6,933 bases of DNA from CAZWRN01 sp964636275 (GTDB taxonomy: Bacteria; Patescibacteriota; Microgenomatia; Daviesbacterales; UBA10151): NCBI GenBank assembly GCA_964636275.1, contig CAZWRN010000042.1:1-6933 (forward strand). Reading direction: 5' to 3'. Shown here piece after piece: positions 1 through 5,555 of this stretch. The translations under genes and the position numbers were made by a program. How positions within the stretch are numbered: the stretch's first letter is position 1; each line of letters starts with the position of its first letter. The notes beneath the pieces are model-generated. The model did no database searches. It saw only the letters and a list, made by a program, of their open reading frames with translations, and had not been told where the DNA came from.

Positions 1-54
1 TCATTGCAGGTGCCTGAAGAGCATCCTATCTTGGTTCGAGTCCGAGTCGCGGCA
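1..54 (+). tRNA. tRNA-Phe(GAA), 3' part only
   Basis: The 5' end lies outside the window. The visible part folds as a tRNA. The anticodon stem is 9-13/21-25, its loop reads CTGAAGA with anticodon GAA at 16-18, the variable loop is 26-29, the T-stem is 30-34/42-46, and the T-loop TTCGAGT is at 35-41. The 3' acceptor strand is 47-53 and the discriminator A is at 54. The next bases are CCT, so the CCA tail is not encoded. Only 5 bases separate it from tRNA-Val, so the two are probably co-transcribed. The missing 5' half means the acceptor pairing could not be verified. Confidence 0.85.
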
Positions 55-59
55 CCTGG

Positions 60-133
60 GGGCACCTAGCTCAGTTGGTTAGAGCATCTCGTTTACACCG
101 AGAGGGTCAGGAGTTCGAATCTCTTGGTGCCCA
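60..133 (+). tRNA. tRNA-Val(TAC), integration target
   Basis: This is a complete cloverleaf. The 7-bp acceptor 60-66/126-132 is perfectly paired, the D-stem is 69-72/82-85, the anticodon stem is 87-91/99-103, and anticodon TAC is at 94-96. The T-stem is 109-113/121-125 with loop TTCGAAT, and the discriminator A is at 133. CCA is not encoded. Its 3' end contains the attachment core GTGCCCACA (127-135), and the recombinase gene on the other strand reads 41 bases into it, up to the anticodon loop. The tRNA stays intact after integration because the core restores its 3' end. Confidence 0.97.
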
Positions 134-1760
134 CACTAGAAGATTCAGGGTCTTCATTTGTAGCGATTTGCTCAATATGAGGCCTTAATCTAGCAGTTCG
201 AGAAACTATCTCATCATAAGTTGGCGGTTCGTCAAAGATAGTAGCCCAGCAAGCAGCCCTTAGTGTTGGATTAGCTATTCCTAACAATCCTTTGTCGAGG
301 TGTTCGAGAAAATAAGTAACCCTATCAACAACCATTTGAATATCAATTTGCTTTGACTCTGTTTTATCTCTTTCAATAATCGCTAATTCTTTGTCTGCCT
401 CAACTTTTTTTAATTCCTCATCCAACTCTGAAAATAACATTAAGTCATCAGTCATCTTCTGTTTTCTACGGATTAACAGGCTCTTCTGTTCAAGCATTGT
501 AACCCGAGCTTGGTAATCAACTGCTATGCCTTGAATAGTTACCAATTTGTCAGTTACCTTTGAAAGTAAGTGTTTCTTATATTGAGCTATCTTTTCTTTT
601 GTCAGCTTTAAGCCTTGCGTATACTCAAGAATTGTATTATCAAAATCTGCCTGGTGAACATACCAGTAAGAATGTCCTTTGTGACAATGATATTGAGGAT
701 ATTTTCCACTTTTAGCTCCAGATCCCAATAAATTTGATCGACATTTGGGGCACCTTACATATTTTTTGAACGGAAAATTATCACCTTTCGTTTTCAGAGC
801 GCGTTCTGCTGGTTTCCCCTTGAGGATTTTAATTTCTCCATTTTCGATTACGATTGCTTTTTTACCCTGATTGATCTCATTGAATTGCTCAATTGTAAGA
901 AAAGGTGTACCGTAAATTTTTACTGGGCATTTTAGCATCTGTTGTTTTTTAGTTTTGCCTACCCGTATTAGGCAATAAATAGGGTCTTGAAGATAAACAT
1001 CAAGCTGTTTTATAGTCAACTGTTTGTCTTTCTTTGTTCGATAGCCCATTTCATTAACTATACGGACAATCTCGTTTCTAGGTACCTTTTTACAGGCTAA
1101 GGACAGCATCTCTCTTATCCACCTGCACTCTTTAGAACCCTCATCAGGTTCCAGGATTAGACGTCTTCCGTGTTCAGTTTGCTTTCTGACTTTTTCATAA
1201 CCCATTGGATACTTACCAAGTGTCCAATATCCCATACGAGCAAATCTTATTTCGGCTGACAATAATTGTGTAAGTGTTTCTCTCCAGTTAGTCCTAGCCC
1301 CTACAATTGCATCAAGAATTTTACCCTCATTTGCATCGTACTTATTAAACTTATAGTCAACCTCAAATTCCTCAAGTGAATCCATTGGTTGAGAAGCTAG
1401 TTTTCCTTCTGTATCAATTATTGTGAGTCCAGCTTTTGCGTAAGCTCTTAAAACTTGTAAAAAATCCTCTGTTTTGGCTCTAGTGGCTCGATTAGGAATT
1501 GATACCCAAACTTCTTTTATGATGGGATACTGTTTTAGAAAAGGGAGAGCATTTATCAGGGGTTGAGTGTCGAGTTCTCCCGATGCAGGGGCTGCAAGCT
1601 CAATTGAAAGACCTACATTTTTACCTACTTTTGAGACTTTAAACCTAATTTTGTTTCTTTGAATCTCAGGAGAATCACCATCAATTCTTTGATTAGGGGT
1701 TGAGCATCTAAGAACTTCCGCTATCTCTGAATTAGGGTCTAGAATTTCAATCTCATCCAT
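93..1760 (-). CDS. Large serine recombinase (element integrase)
   Basis: This 555-aa site-specific recombinase should integrate and excise the element through a serine-DNA intermediate. The resolvase/invertase catalytic domain starts near residue 15: LRCSTPNQ holds the expected nucleophile S20 with R18, and NRATRAK (90-96) supplies the arginines of the usual DRLxR segment, in divergent form. A recombinase domain covers roughly 145-320 (MGYWTLGKYPMGYEKV at 176-191). A zinc ribbon follows, with CPKC at 337-340 and CHKGH at 359-363. A long charged coiled-coil region (about 385-480) comes next, as in the family. The end VGT-KRFELLTLSV is encoded by the antisense of tRNA-Val, so it is junction-derived. 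AAAGGG lies 4 bases before the ATG, and the gene overlaps the upstream 45-aa ORF by 8 bases, suggesting translational coupling. Family assignment is firm; element specificity is inferred. Confidence 0.93.
   Translation of the reverse strand: MDEIEILDPNSEIAEVLRCSTPNQRIDGDSPEIQRNKIRFKVSKVGKNVGLSIELAAPASGELDTQPLINALPFLKQYPIIKEVWVSIPNRATRAKTEDFLQVLRAYAKAGLTIIDTEGKLASQPMDSLEEFEVDYKFNKYDANEGKILDAIVGARTNWRETLTQLLSAEIRFARMGYWTLGKYPMGYEKVRKQTEHGRRLILEPDEGSKECRWIREMLSLACKKVPRNEIVRIVNEMGYRTKKDKQLTIKQLDVYLQDPIYCLIRVGKTKKQQMLKCPVKIYGTPFLTIEQFNEINQGKKAIVIENGEIKILKGKPAERALKTKGDNFPFKKYVRCPKCRSNLLGSGAKSGKYPQYHCHKGHSYWYVHQADFDNTILEYTQGLKLTKEKIAQYKKHLLSKVTDKLVTIQGIAVDYQARVTMLEQKSLLIRRKQKMTDDLMLFSELDEELKKVEADKELAIIERDKTESKQIDIQMVVDRVTYFLEHLDKGLLGIANPTLRAACWATIFDEPPTYDEIVSRTARLRPHIEQIATNEDPESSSVGTKRFELLTLSV
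118..144. other. Left attachment site (tRNA/element junction)
   Basis: The core GTGCCCACA lies at 127-135. The host half (TCTCTT, 120-125) is the T-arm of tRNA-Val, and the element half (CACTAGA, 134-140) belongs to the recombinase 3' coding region. Each half is one arm of a dyad whose partner lies at the right end of the element. The predicted crossover dinucleotide is CC at 131-132, which is non-palindromic and so can set orientation. Confidence 0.75.
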
Positions 1761-1890
1761 TTTGCCCTTTCAAACTACTGTTTTTCTGTTCGGACTGCAA
1801 CTGCTCAATTGCTAACTCAACAAGGTAGCCAAGCAGGGCATCTTCTTCTACTGATATGTTATCTTCTTGCTCTAATTTTTTTTGTTGCAT
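1753..1890 (-). CDS. Small acidic protein coupled to the recombinase
   Basis: This 45-aa ORF begins MQQKKLEQED and ends KGQNG at a TGA. It lies directly upstream of the recombinase on the same strand, and its last 8 bases overlap the recombinase start (ATGGATGA), typical of translational coupling. The central part (about residues 13-33, VEEDALLGYLVELAIEQLQSE) looks like an amphipathic acidic helix. A weak GGAAAG lies before the ATG, within the loop of a small hairpin CTACG/CGTAG. I recognise no family. Its position would suit a recombinase cofactor such as a directionality factor, but nothing in the sequence proves this. It is the only TGA stop among the called genes. Confidence 0.6.
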   Translation of the reverse strand: MQQKKLEQEDNISVEEDALLGYLVELAIEQLQSEQKNSSLKGQNG

Positions 1891-1916
1891 CTACGAGCTT
1901 TCCGTAGTTACAACTC

Positions 1917-1934
1917 AGTCAGTTTATTCTGACT
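1917..1934. promoter_or_regulatory. Inverted repeat upstream of recombinase operon
   Basis: AGTCAG-TTTATT-CTGACT is a perfect 6-bp inverted repeat with a 6-base centre, 26 bases before the start of the 45-aa ORF. It could be an operator or an RNA hairpin in the leader of the recombinase transcript. No binding protein can be named. Confidence 0.4.
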
Positions 1935-1962
1935 CCCAGACGCCACTCACAAGCATTGTTAA

Positions 1963-1989
1963 TTTATAGGAAATATAAAACTTATACAA
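1963..1989 (-). promoter_or_regulatory. Possible promoter of recombinase operon
   Basis: On the minus strand, TTGTAT (1984-1989) and TATAAA (1963-1968) are separated by 15 bases, a short spacer. The transcript would start near 1956 and carry the inverted repeat at 1917-1934 in its leader. The AT-rich context makes chance matches likely. Confidence 0.3.
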
Positions 1990-2037
1990 GTAGTTACTTC
2001 AGGATACTATTCCATATGCAACAACCTAAACACCCTA

Positions 2038-2067
2038 TTGACATGCTCATAGTTAGTGGGATGTACT
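2038..2067 (+). promoter_or_regulatory. Promoter of predicted small RNA
   Basis: A consensus -35 TTGACA (2038-2043) is followed after 18 bases by TGTACT (2062-2067), a 4/6 match to the -10 box. The predicted start, near 2073, falls at the beginning of the inverted-repeat structure that ends in a terminator at 2161. Confidence 0.5.
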
Positions 2068-2071
2068 GAGG

Positions 2072-2161
2072 ATGATCACTGTAATCCAGAAGACTTTTAA
2101 ATTCTGGTTTGGTTATAAAGCACAGTGATCAAACCAAATCAGAATTTAGAGGTCTTTTTTT
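2072..2161 (+). ncRNA. Predicted small structured RNA, about 90 nt
   Basis: The unit has a promoter upstream and a strong intrinsic terminator at its end. A 25-bp stem (2090-2114 with 2132-2156) pairs without a mismatch and uses three G-U wobbles, which favour the plus-strand RNA because the other strand would have A-C mismatches. The 17-base loop contains ACAGTGATC (2122-2130), a perfect complement of GATCACTGT (2074-2082) at the predicted 5' end. The 7-base linker looks too short to cross 25 bp, so the two pairings are probably alternatives. A local hairpin CCAGAA/TTCTGG (2086-2091/2102-2107) would go with the second form. An 18-codon ORF (2072-2128) lies inside and might be a leader peptide. 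I recognise no known RNA family. Confidence 0.55.
2090..2161 (+). terminator. Intrinsic terminator with 25-bp stem
   Basis: The stem 2090-2114/2132-2156 has no mismatches (three G-U pairs), a loop at 2115-2131 and a run of seven T at 2155-2161. The stem is much longer than is usual for a simple terminator. Confidence 0.75.
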
Positions 2162-2169
2162 GTTAACTT

Positions 2170-2216
2170 GAGCTTGAATTAAGGACACGCTTGTGTCTTT
2201 GATCAAGCTCTTTTTT
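2170..2216 (+). terminator. Second intrinsic terminator
   Basis: GAGCTTGA (2170-2177) pairs with TCAAGCTC (2203-2210). An inner stem AAGGACAC/GTGTCTTT (2181-2188/2193-2200) is closed by loop GCTT, and six T follow at 2211-2216. It lies 9 bases after the first terminator and would catch readthrough. Confidence 0.75.
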
Positions 2217-2641
2217 AACCTCAAATCCTTATTTGGTCATATGGTAGAGTCACTTCCAAGATGTGTTGAACGAAGTAAAACTCTAACACCCGACACCGAA
2301 TAGCAAAATTTTGCAAGTGCGGGCTAGCGTACTGCATAGCTCCCGCGACCTCAAAGGCTCAGTTGGTATATATCAAATGATCTTTTGAGGTCATTACCTG
2401 ATCAGGTGTAATAAAGTTAAGAGTAAAGTTGGTAAGGATTGAAATAGAACTGCTCCATATGGAGAACCAATCTCAAAATTAACATTTCTACCTATACATG
2501 ATGAGCTTAGAAGACAGCTCTGGCAACCCCAGCTATGTATTCTTAAGAGTTAGTACTAAGTTTAAGTTCATGCTCAGGCTCAAGTCACAGAATCTCATGA
2601 GGGATTAAAGCTGACTGCGTCAAAAATAGAATGGAGGTGAA
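2217..2641. other. Gene-free stretch dense in inverted repeats
   Basis: I find no convincing gene in these 425 bases, but many helices. They are: CAAAT-cctt-ATTTG (2222-2235); TAGAGT/ACTCTA with inner ACTTC/GAAGT (2245-2285); CCCG-a-CAC/GTG-CGGG (2289-2296/2317-2323), whose loop holds the palindrome GCAAAATTTTGC (2303-2314); GCGGGCTA/TAGC-tc-CCGC (2319-2346), which competes with the previous one; GACCTCAAAG/CTTTTGAGGTC (2347-2392), with inner TTGG/TCAA; the palindromes ACCTGATCAGGT (2396-2407) and CTCCATATGGAG (2453-2464); and ATACAT/ATGTAT (2494-2540) enclosing CTGG/CCAG. This could be a structured non-coding RNA, a set of protein-binding sites or a replication or transfer region. The strand is undecided. 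Confidence 0.4.
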
Positions 2642-2686
2642 TTGACTAAAATAATCGATTATTTATACGACTATGTTCAAAGATAA
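2633..2686 (+). promoter_or_regulatory. Strong RBS with 14-codon TTG leader ORF
   Basis: GGAGGTGA (2633-2640) is the best Shine-Dalgarno match in this part of the window. The nearest start is TTG at 2642, which opens a 14-codon ORF (MTKIIDYLYDYVQR) ending with TAA at 2684-2686. That ORF overlaps, in another frame, the ATG at 2673 of the next gene, which has no RBS of its own. Ribosomes loading here could reach 2673 by translational coupling. TTGACT at 2642-2647 also resembles a -35 box, so the match may be partly accidental. Confidence 0.35.
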
Positions 2687-2843
2687 ATTATACATCCGTG
2701 CTCAAAAAGCACATAAAAAATGGATTAAAGAACTCAAGAAGAAAAGACAAAGACAAGAAAAAAACAATTTAAAACCTAAACAACATAAGACTTTAAGTCA
2801 ACAATGGAAAGTGTACTATGATAGCTTATCGGGTAATAACTAA
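2673..2843 (+). CDS. Lys-rich 56-aa protein of unknown function
   Basis: The ORF runs from ATG 2673 to TAA 2841-2843 and encodes a strongly basic protein starting MFKDKLYIRAQKAHKKW, with a dense Lys/Arg/Gln segment at about residues 14-38 and a terminal QQWKVYYDSLSGNN. It has no signal peptide or membrane segment. The basic helix could bind nucleic acid, but I recognise no family. The upstream frame is closed at 2652-2654, so ATG 2673 is the first ATG available. The 3' end faces the XRE gene 27 bases away. The only good RBS lies 32 bases upstream and serves a short overlapping leader ORF. Confidence 0.5.
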   Translation: MFKDKLYIRAQKAHKKWIKELKKKRQRQEKNNLKPKQHKTLSQQWKVYYDSLSGNN

Positions 2844-2870
2844 ATTTTGATATAAACTGTATCTTATAGT

Positions 2871-3134
2871 TTATAAATCTGCGAGCTCAGCGATTGAGAC
2901 ATCAAGTGCTTTGGAAATCTTCCATAAGACGAAAACCGTGGGATGAAATCTGCCTGATTCTAATGATCCAATATAAGTCTGATCTAAACCTGCCATTTCT
3001 GATAGCTTTTCTTGCTTGAGCCCCTTACTTTTACGAATTTCCTTTAATTTTTCTCTTAGCTTCTCTACATAGTCTTTTCTAAGTTTTTCATTTTCTGTTC
3101 TATCCTGGGGTGCTTTATAGGTAATTTTATCCAT
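2871..3134 (-). CDS. XRE-family HTH transcriptional regulator
   Basis: This 87-aa protein has one Cro/C1-type helix-turn-helix domain at about residues 25-85. The core QEKLSEMAGLDQTYIGSLES (41-60) holds the two recognition helices, and FVLWKISKALDVSIAELADL closes the domain. A charged N-terminal extension of about 22 residues precedes it. Such proteins usually repress their own and neighbouring promoters. The gene is divergent from the membrane-protein gene at 3203, and the 68-base gap holds the symmetric sequence GGTGA-CT-TCACC, a likely operator. It could also act on the recombinase or the cargo promoters. The DNA-binding family is clear; the target is inferred. Confidence 0.9.
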   Translation of the reverse strand: MDKITYKAPQDRTENEKLRKDYVEKLREKLKEIRKSKGLKQEKLSEMAGLDQTYIGSLESGRFHPTVFVLWKISKALDVSIAELADL

Positions 3135-3170
3135 GCACCCATTGTCAGGGGATTACACCTAAATTTGTAT

Positions 3171-3182
3171 GGTGACTTCACC
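3171..3182. promoter_or_regulatory. Putative XRE operator GGTGACTTCACC
   Basis: GGTGA-CT-TCACC is a perfect 5-bp inverted repeat in the divergent intergenic region, just upstream of TATTAT (3193-3198), a likely -10 box of the membrane-protein gene. Binding here would block that promoter and could also affect the regulator's own. The assignment rests on position and symmetry. Confidence 0.45.
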
Positions 3183-3202
3183 AGAATTGTGGTATTATTG
3201 CA

Positions 3203-3613
3203 ATGTTTACCGATATGGATAAAGATAAAAGTGATTTTAAACCTACTTTTACATACATTCCTCCTTCTAAGGAAGAAGCGGAACAGATCACCAAGGGTTT
3301 AGAGGTACACTCAAAATTCAAATCAGCGCCTAAATTACTCAAATCTAACAATAAAATTGTAGCTTATTTTGTTACGATATTTTTGACTTTTGTTGTTTTT
3401 ACTGTAGTAACTCTGCCTGTTACCTTTATTGCGCAAATCTTTGGATTTTGTTTAGTGCCCATTACTGCACGAAATATTCAGTGTTCAGATTTAAGTAATT
3501 TAGGTTTTATTATGAACTCAGTAATGTTAGGTGAGGTAGCTGCTTTTTTTGCAATCCTAAGCCCAATCATCCGATTACTTAATAAACCGATAAGTTTCAG
3601 TCAAAAGAAATAG
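3203..3613 (+). CDS. Small membrane protein with two TM segments
   Basis: This 136-aa protein of unknown function has a hydrophilic N-terminal part of about 50 residues (DKDKSDFKPTFTYIPPSKEE). A long hydrophobic stretch follows at about 52-88 (AYFVTIFLTFVVFTVVTLPV and onward), then a short loop with C94, and a second membrane helix at about 100-124 before a basic tail. C83 and C94 are its only cysteines. Two starts are possible. ATG 3203 lies only 5 bases after TATTAT (3193-3198) and might be upstream of the transcript start, so ATG 3215 (residue 5) may be the true start. The SIR2-family gene follows on the same strand after 65 bases, so a membrane partner in a defence module is possible but unproven. 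Confidence 0.7.
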   Translation: MFTDMDKDKSDFKPTFTYIPPSKEEAEQITKGLEVHSKFKSAPKLLKSNNKIVAYFVTIFLTFVVFTVVTLPVTFIAQIFGFCLVPITARNIQCSDLSNLGFIMNSVMLGEVAAFFAILSPIIRLLNKPISFSQKK

Positions 3614-3654
3614 TCACCTAAAATATTTACTTTTAATTTATACCTACTCAGGCG

Positions 3655-3660
3655 TATAAT
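3655..3660 (+). promoter_or_regulatory. -10 box of the SIR2-family gene
   Basis: A perfect TATAAT lies 18 bases before the ATG at 3679. No convincing -35 box is seen at the usual distance (TTTAAT at 3632-3637 is the closest). The predicted leader is about 12 bases and has no Shine-Dalgarno sequence. Confidence 0.5.
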
Positions 3661-3678
3661 CTCGACTATTAAAACAAA

Positions 3679-4737
3679 ATGAGAATCTTAATTGTTATTG
3701 GGGCGGGAGCATCATTTGATTCATGGCCAAAGCACTTAGCATCTACTGAACATTATAAAAAAATTCCTTTAGCAAACGATCTTTTTGCTGCTTTACCAGC
3801 TCAAAATGAGTTGTTAAACCAATATAATTTAATGGGTCTAGCAAGGCAGTTAAGAAGAAAAATAGAATTTTTGGGTAAAAATTTCGATATTGAAGCAGAA
3901 CTTGAGAACATAAATAAGGTAGCCAGTAATAGAAATGATCCAAACACAATTAAGAGTCTTTTTATAACTAGATTTTATTTACAACATTTAATTAAGAATA
4001 TGGCAATAGGTACTTTGAATCACACAAATTCTGACACAGTCTATGTTGATCTACTAAATCAACTTAAGGATTGGATTGACGAATCTCCTTCAACAAGATT
4101 TGTAGATATTGTTTCTTTCAACTATGACCATCTCCTAGAAAAAGCAATGGAAACGGTTTATAGCTATGATTGGTCTAGCAAAAATAAAAACACTCCTTTG
4201 AATGCCTATTATGCTGGAAATAATCTAAGAATATTTAAACCCCATGGATCAATCAACTGGGGAAGAGAAATTTTAAAGAACGATCAGCATTTTTCTTATT
4301 CTGAACTTAATGCGGTATTCAGTGAATTTGATCAAATTGAATTAGCGCATTCATTTCAATTGGTTGATCCTAATATATTTACAGATGCAAGGCAAAAAAT
4401 TTTCATACCAGCGATTGCAATTCCCTTCAAACAGAAAACTAATTTCGATGAATGCCCTCAAGAAATGTTAGCTAAAATGCTTGAAGCTGTCCAAGATGCA
4501 GATAAAATCATGACTTTTGGGTGGAAAGGTACAGATGAACACTTTACTAATTTACTCAAAGATAACAAAAAAATTGATGAAGTATATATTATTAGTCCAG
4601 AAGCCGATACCAGTCTTGATAAAGTATTCCCTCTAGATTTGTTTAAACCCTTTAAATCGACTTTTCGTTATTTCGTTAGTGATTCCCCTACATTTGAAAA
4701 TATACTTCATGAATTTGATAAGAAAGTTGAGAGTTAA
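3679..4737 (+). CDS. SIR2-family protein, candidate anti-phage NADase
   Basis: This 352-aa stand-alone protein has the SIR2-like fold found in many bacterial defence systems. The N-terminal ILIVIGAGAS (3-12) is the nucleotide-binding glycine motif. VSFNYDHLLEKA (145-156) holds the Asn/Asp pair expected to contact NAD. FKPHGSINW (186-194) carries H189, the likely catalytic histidine. FGWKGTDEHF (280-289) is the late SIR2 motif (usually G-x-x-D). No second domain is evident, unlike ThsA, which adds a SLOG domain. No zinc-binding cysteine cluster of a classical deacetylase is seen, so NAD hydrolysis on infection is the more likely role, by family analogy. It is preceded by a membrane-protein gene and is convergent with a nuclease gene 55 bases downstream. 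It appears to have its own promoter and almost no leader. Confidence 0.82.
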   Translation: MRILIVIGAGASFDSWPKHLASTEHYKKIPLANDLFAALPAQNELLNQYNLMGLARQLRRKIEFLGKNFDIEAELENINKVASNRNDPNTIKSLFITRFYLQHLIKNMAIGTLNHTNSDTVYVDLLNQLKDWIDESPSTRFVDIVSFNYDHLLEKAMETVYSYDWSSKNKNTPLNAYYAGNNLRIFKPHGSINWGREILKNDQHFSYSELNAVFSEFDQIELAHSFQLVDPNIFTDARQKIFIPAIAIPFKQKTNFDECPQEMLAKMLEAVQDADKIMTFGWKGTDEHFTNLLKDNKKIDEVYIISPEADTSLDKVFPLDLFKPFKSTFRYFVSDSPTFENILHEFDKKVES

Positions 4738-4792
4738 GTTAGAGGAAGTCTCTTAAACAGTTGGAATGATATGTGTAAAAAGGGTCAATGTC

Positions 4793-5422
4793 CTATTTTG
4801 AAACAATCAGTGGAGCTTTATGTCGTTTTACCAATTGTTCCATTCTATCCAATGTTGACTGGAGTGCTTTAAAAAGTGAAACAAGCTCATCTCTTTTGGG
4901 AAGATTGTCGTATATATCCGAGTAAAAGGCTTTTTTAATTTTGAATATGGCCTCCTCTGAAGAGCAGTTATACATCGTTCCTTCCATTTGAAAAGGCAAA
5001 TTGGGAAAGAATTCTTTATCTTGAATATTCTCAAAGTTGTCTCTATCAAAATATGTTGCCAGACCAGTTATTCTGAATATCTTCCACCCTTTTGATTCTA
5101 ACCAATCTTGACGAATTTTATCTTTTTCTTTGTCTTGATGCCATTTCCTTCCATCTACTTCGATCCCAATTTTTTTAACTGGATCAGCAAAATCAAGGAA
5201 GTACTTTCCTTCTGGGAATTGTGGAAGCATGGGTAAACCAGCCATGCGGATATTTGCCCAAACATTCTCCTCAATTGGAGTGAAACTAATGTTTTGAACA
5301 ATAGGATAGGGATCCCATCTTGGGTAGTTTTGTAAAAGATGAGGGAGTAGAAGCTTGTAGAGCCTGATTAGAGCATCACGAAAGGTAATATCCTGTTTGT
5401 ATTGGCTAAAACGACTCTCCAT
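4793..5422 (-). CDS. DUF559/Vsr-like endonuclease-fold protein
   Basis: This 209-aa protein has a PD-(D/E)XK-type nuclease core resembling DUF559 and the very-short-patch-repair (Vsr) family. FTPIEENVW (47-55) supplies the leading Glu, KYFLDFADP (73-81) holds D77, and IGIEVDGRKWH (85-95) holds E88 and D90. WLESKGWKIFRITG (107-120) is the usual closing strand. The N-terminal 45 residues and the C-terminal helical part (about 150-209) are less characteristic. The full acidic set suggests an active DNA nuclease. It has a recognisable promoter on the minus strand and no Shine-Dalgarno sequence. It is convergent with the SIR2 gene, so it is not in one operon with it, although both may form defence cargo. 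The substrate cannot be told from sequence. Confidence 0.8.
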   Translation of the reverse strand: MESRFSQYKQDITFRDALIRLYKLLLPHLLQNYPRWDPYPIVQNISFTPIEENVWANIRMAGLPMLPQFPEGKYFLDFADPVKKIGIEVDGRKWHQDKEKDKIRQDWLESKGWKIFRITGLATYFDRDNFENIQDKEFFPNLPFQMEGTMYNCSSEEAIFKIKKAFYSDIYDNLPKRDELVSLFKALQSTLDRMEQLVKRHKAPLIVSK

Positions 5423-5443
5423 TGCGCATATTTTAACACAAGC

Positions 5444-5471
5444 AGTATAGTTCAGATATAGCTCCAGTCAG
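5444..5471 (-). promoter_or_regulatory. Promoter of the DUF559 gene
   Basis: On the minus strand, CTGACT (5466-5471, 4/6) and TATACT (5444-5449, 5/6) are separated by 16 bases. The transcript would start near 5437, giving a leader of about 15 bases without a Shine-Dalgarno sequence. Confidence 0.5.
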
Positions 5472-5472
5472 T

Positions 5473-5516
5473 GTGGGTAGAGTGTCTTCAAAAAGACTCC
5501 TACCGTACGCGCCCAC
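5473..5516. repeat. Hairpin between divergent DUF559 and DUF1508 genes
   Basis: GGTAG (5476-5480) pairs with CTACC (5500-5504), and GTCTT (5484-5488) pairs with AAGAC (5493-5497) around loop CAAA. Alternatively GTGGG (5473-5477) pairs with CCCAC (5512-5516). No T run follows on either strand, so it is not an obvious terminator. It lies just upstream of the DUF559 promoter. Confidence 0.4.
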
Positions 5517-5555
5517 CCACTCCAAGATAAGTTTATATATACTATATCTTGTACA

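Noticed and set aside
2072..2128. 18-codon ORF (MITVIQKTFKFWFGYKAQ) inside the predicted small RNA
   Set aside because: It is too short to support as a gene. The complementary structure explains the sequence better, although a leader peptide is possible and is mentioned there.
2356..2395. tRNA-like stretch GGCTCAGTTGGTA
   Set aside because: The D-arm resemblance has no closing GAGC, no T-arm with TTCGA and no acceptor pairing, so it is not a tRNA.
2516..2534. CTGGCAACC resembling the SAM-I riboswitch core
   Set aside because: The other conserved SAM-I segments and the kink-turn are absent, and no sulfur-metabolism gene follows.
2498..2608. 36-codon plus-strand ORF containing LRVST, which resembles the start motif of serine recombinases
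   Set aside because: No other recombinase motif follows, there is no RBS, and the frame lies in a repeat-rich region. The match is probably chance.
3743..3949. 68-aa minus-strand ORF
   Set aside because: It lies wholly inside the SIR2-family gene on the opposite strand, has no recognisable domain and no RBS, and is best read as a shadow frame.
4828..5049. 73-aa minus-strand ORF
   Set aside because: It overlaps the DUF559 gene on the same strand in another frame. The DUF559 frame has clear catalytic motifs.
5471..5478. GTGTGGGT resembling the reverse complement of the att core
   Set aside because: Only seven bases of the core agree and there is no flanking dyad. It is part of the hairpin at 5473-5516.
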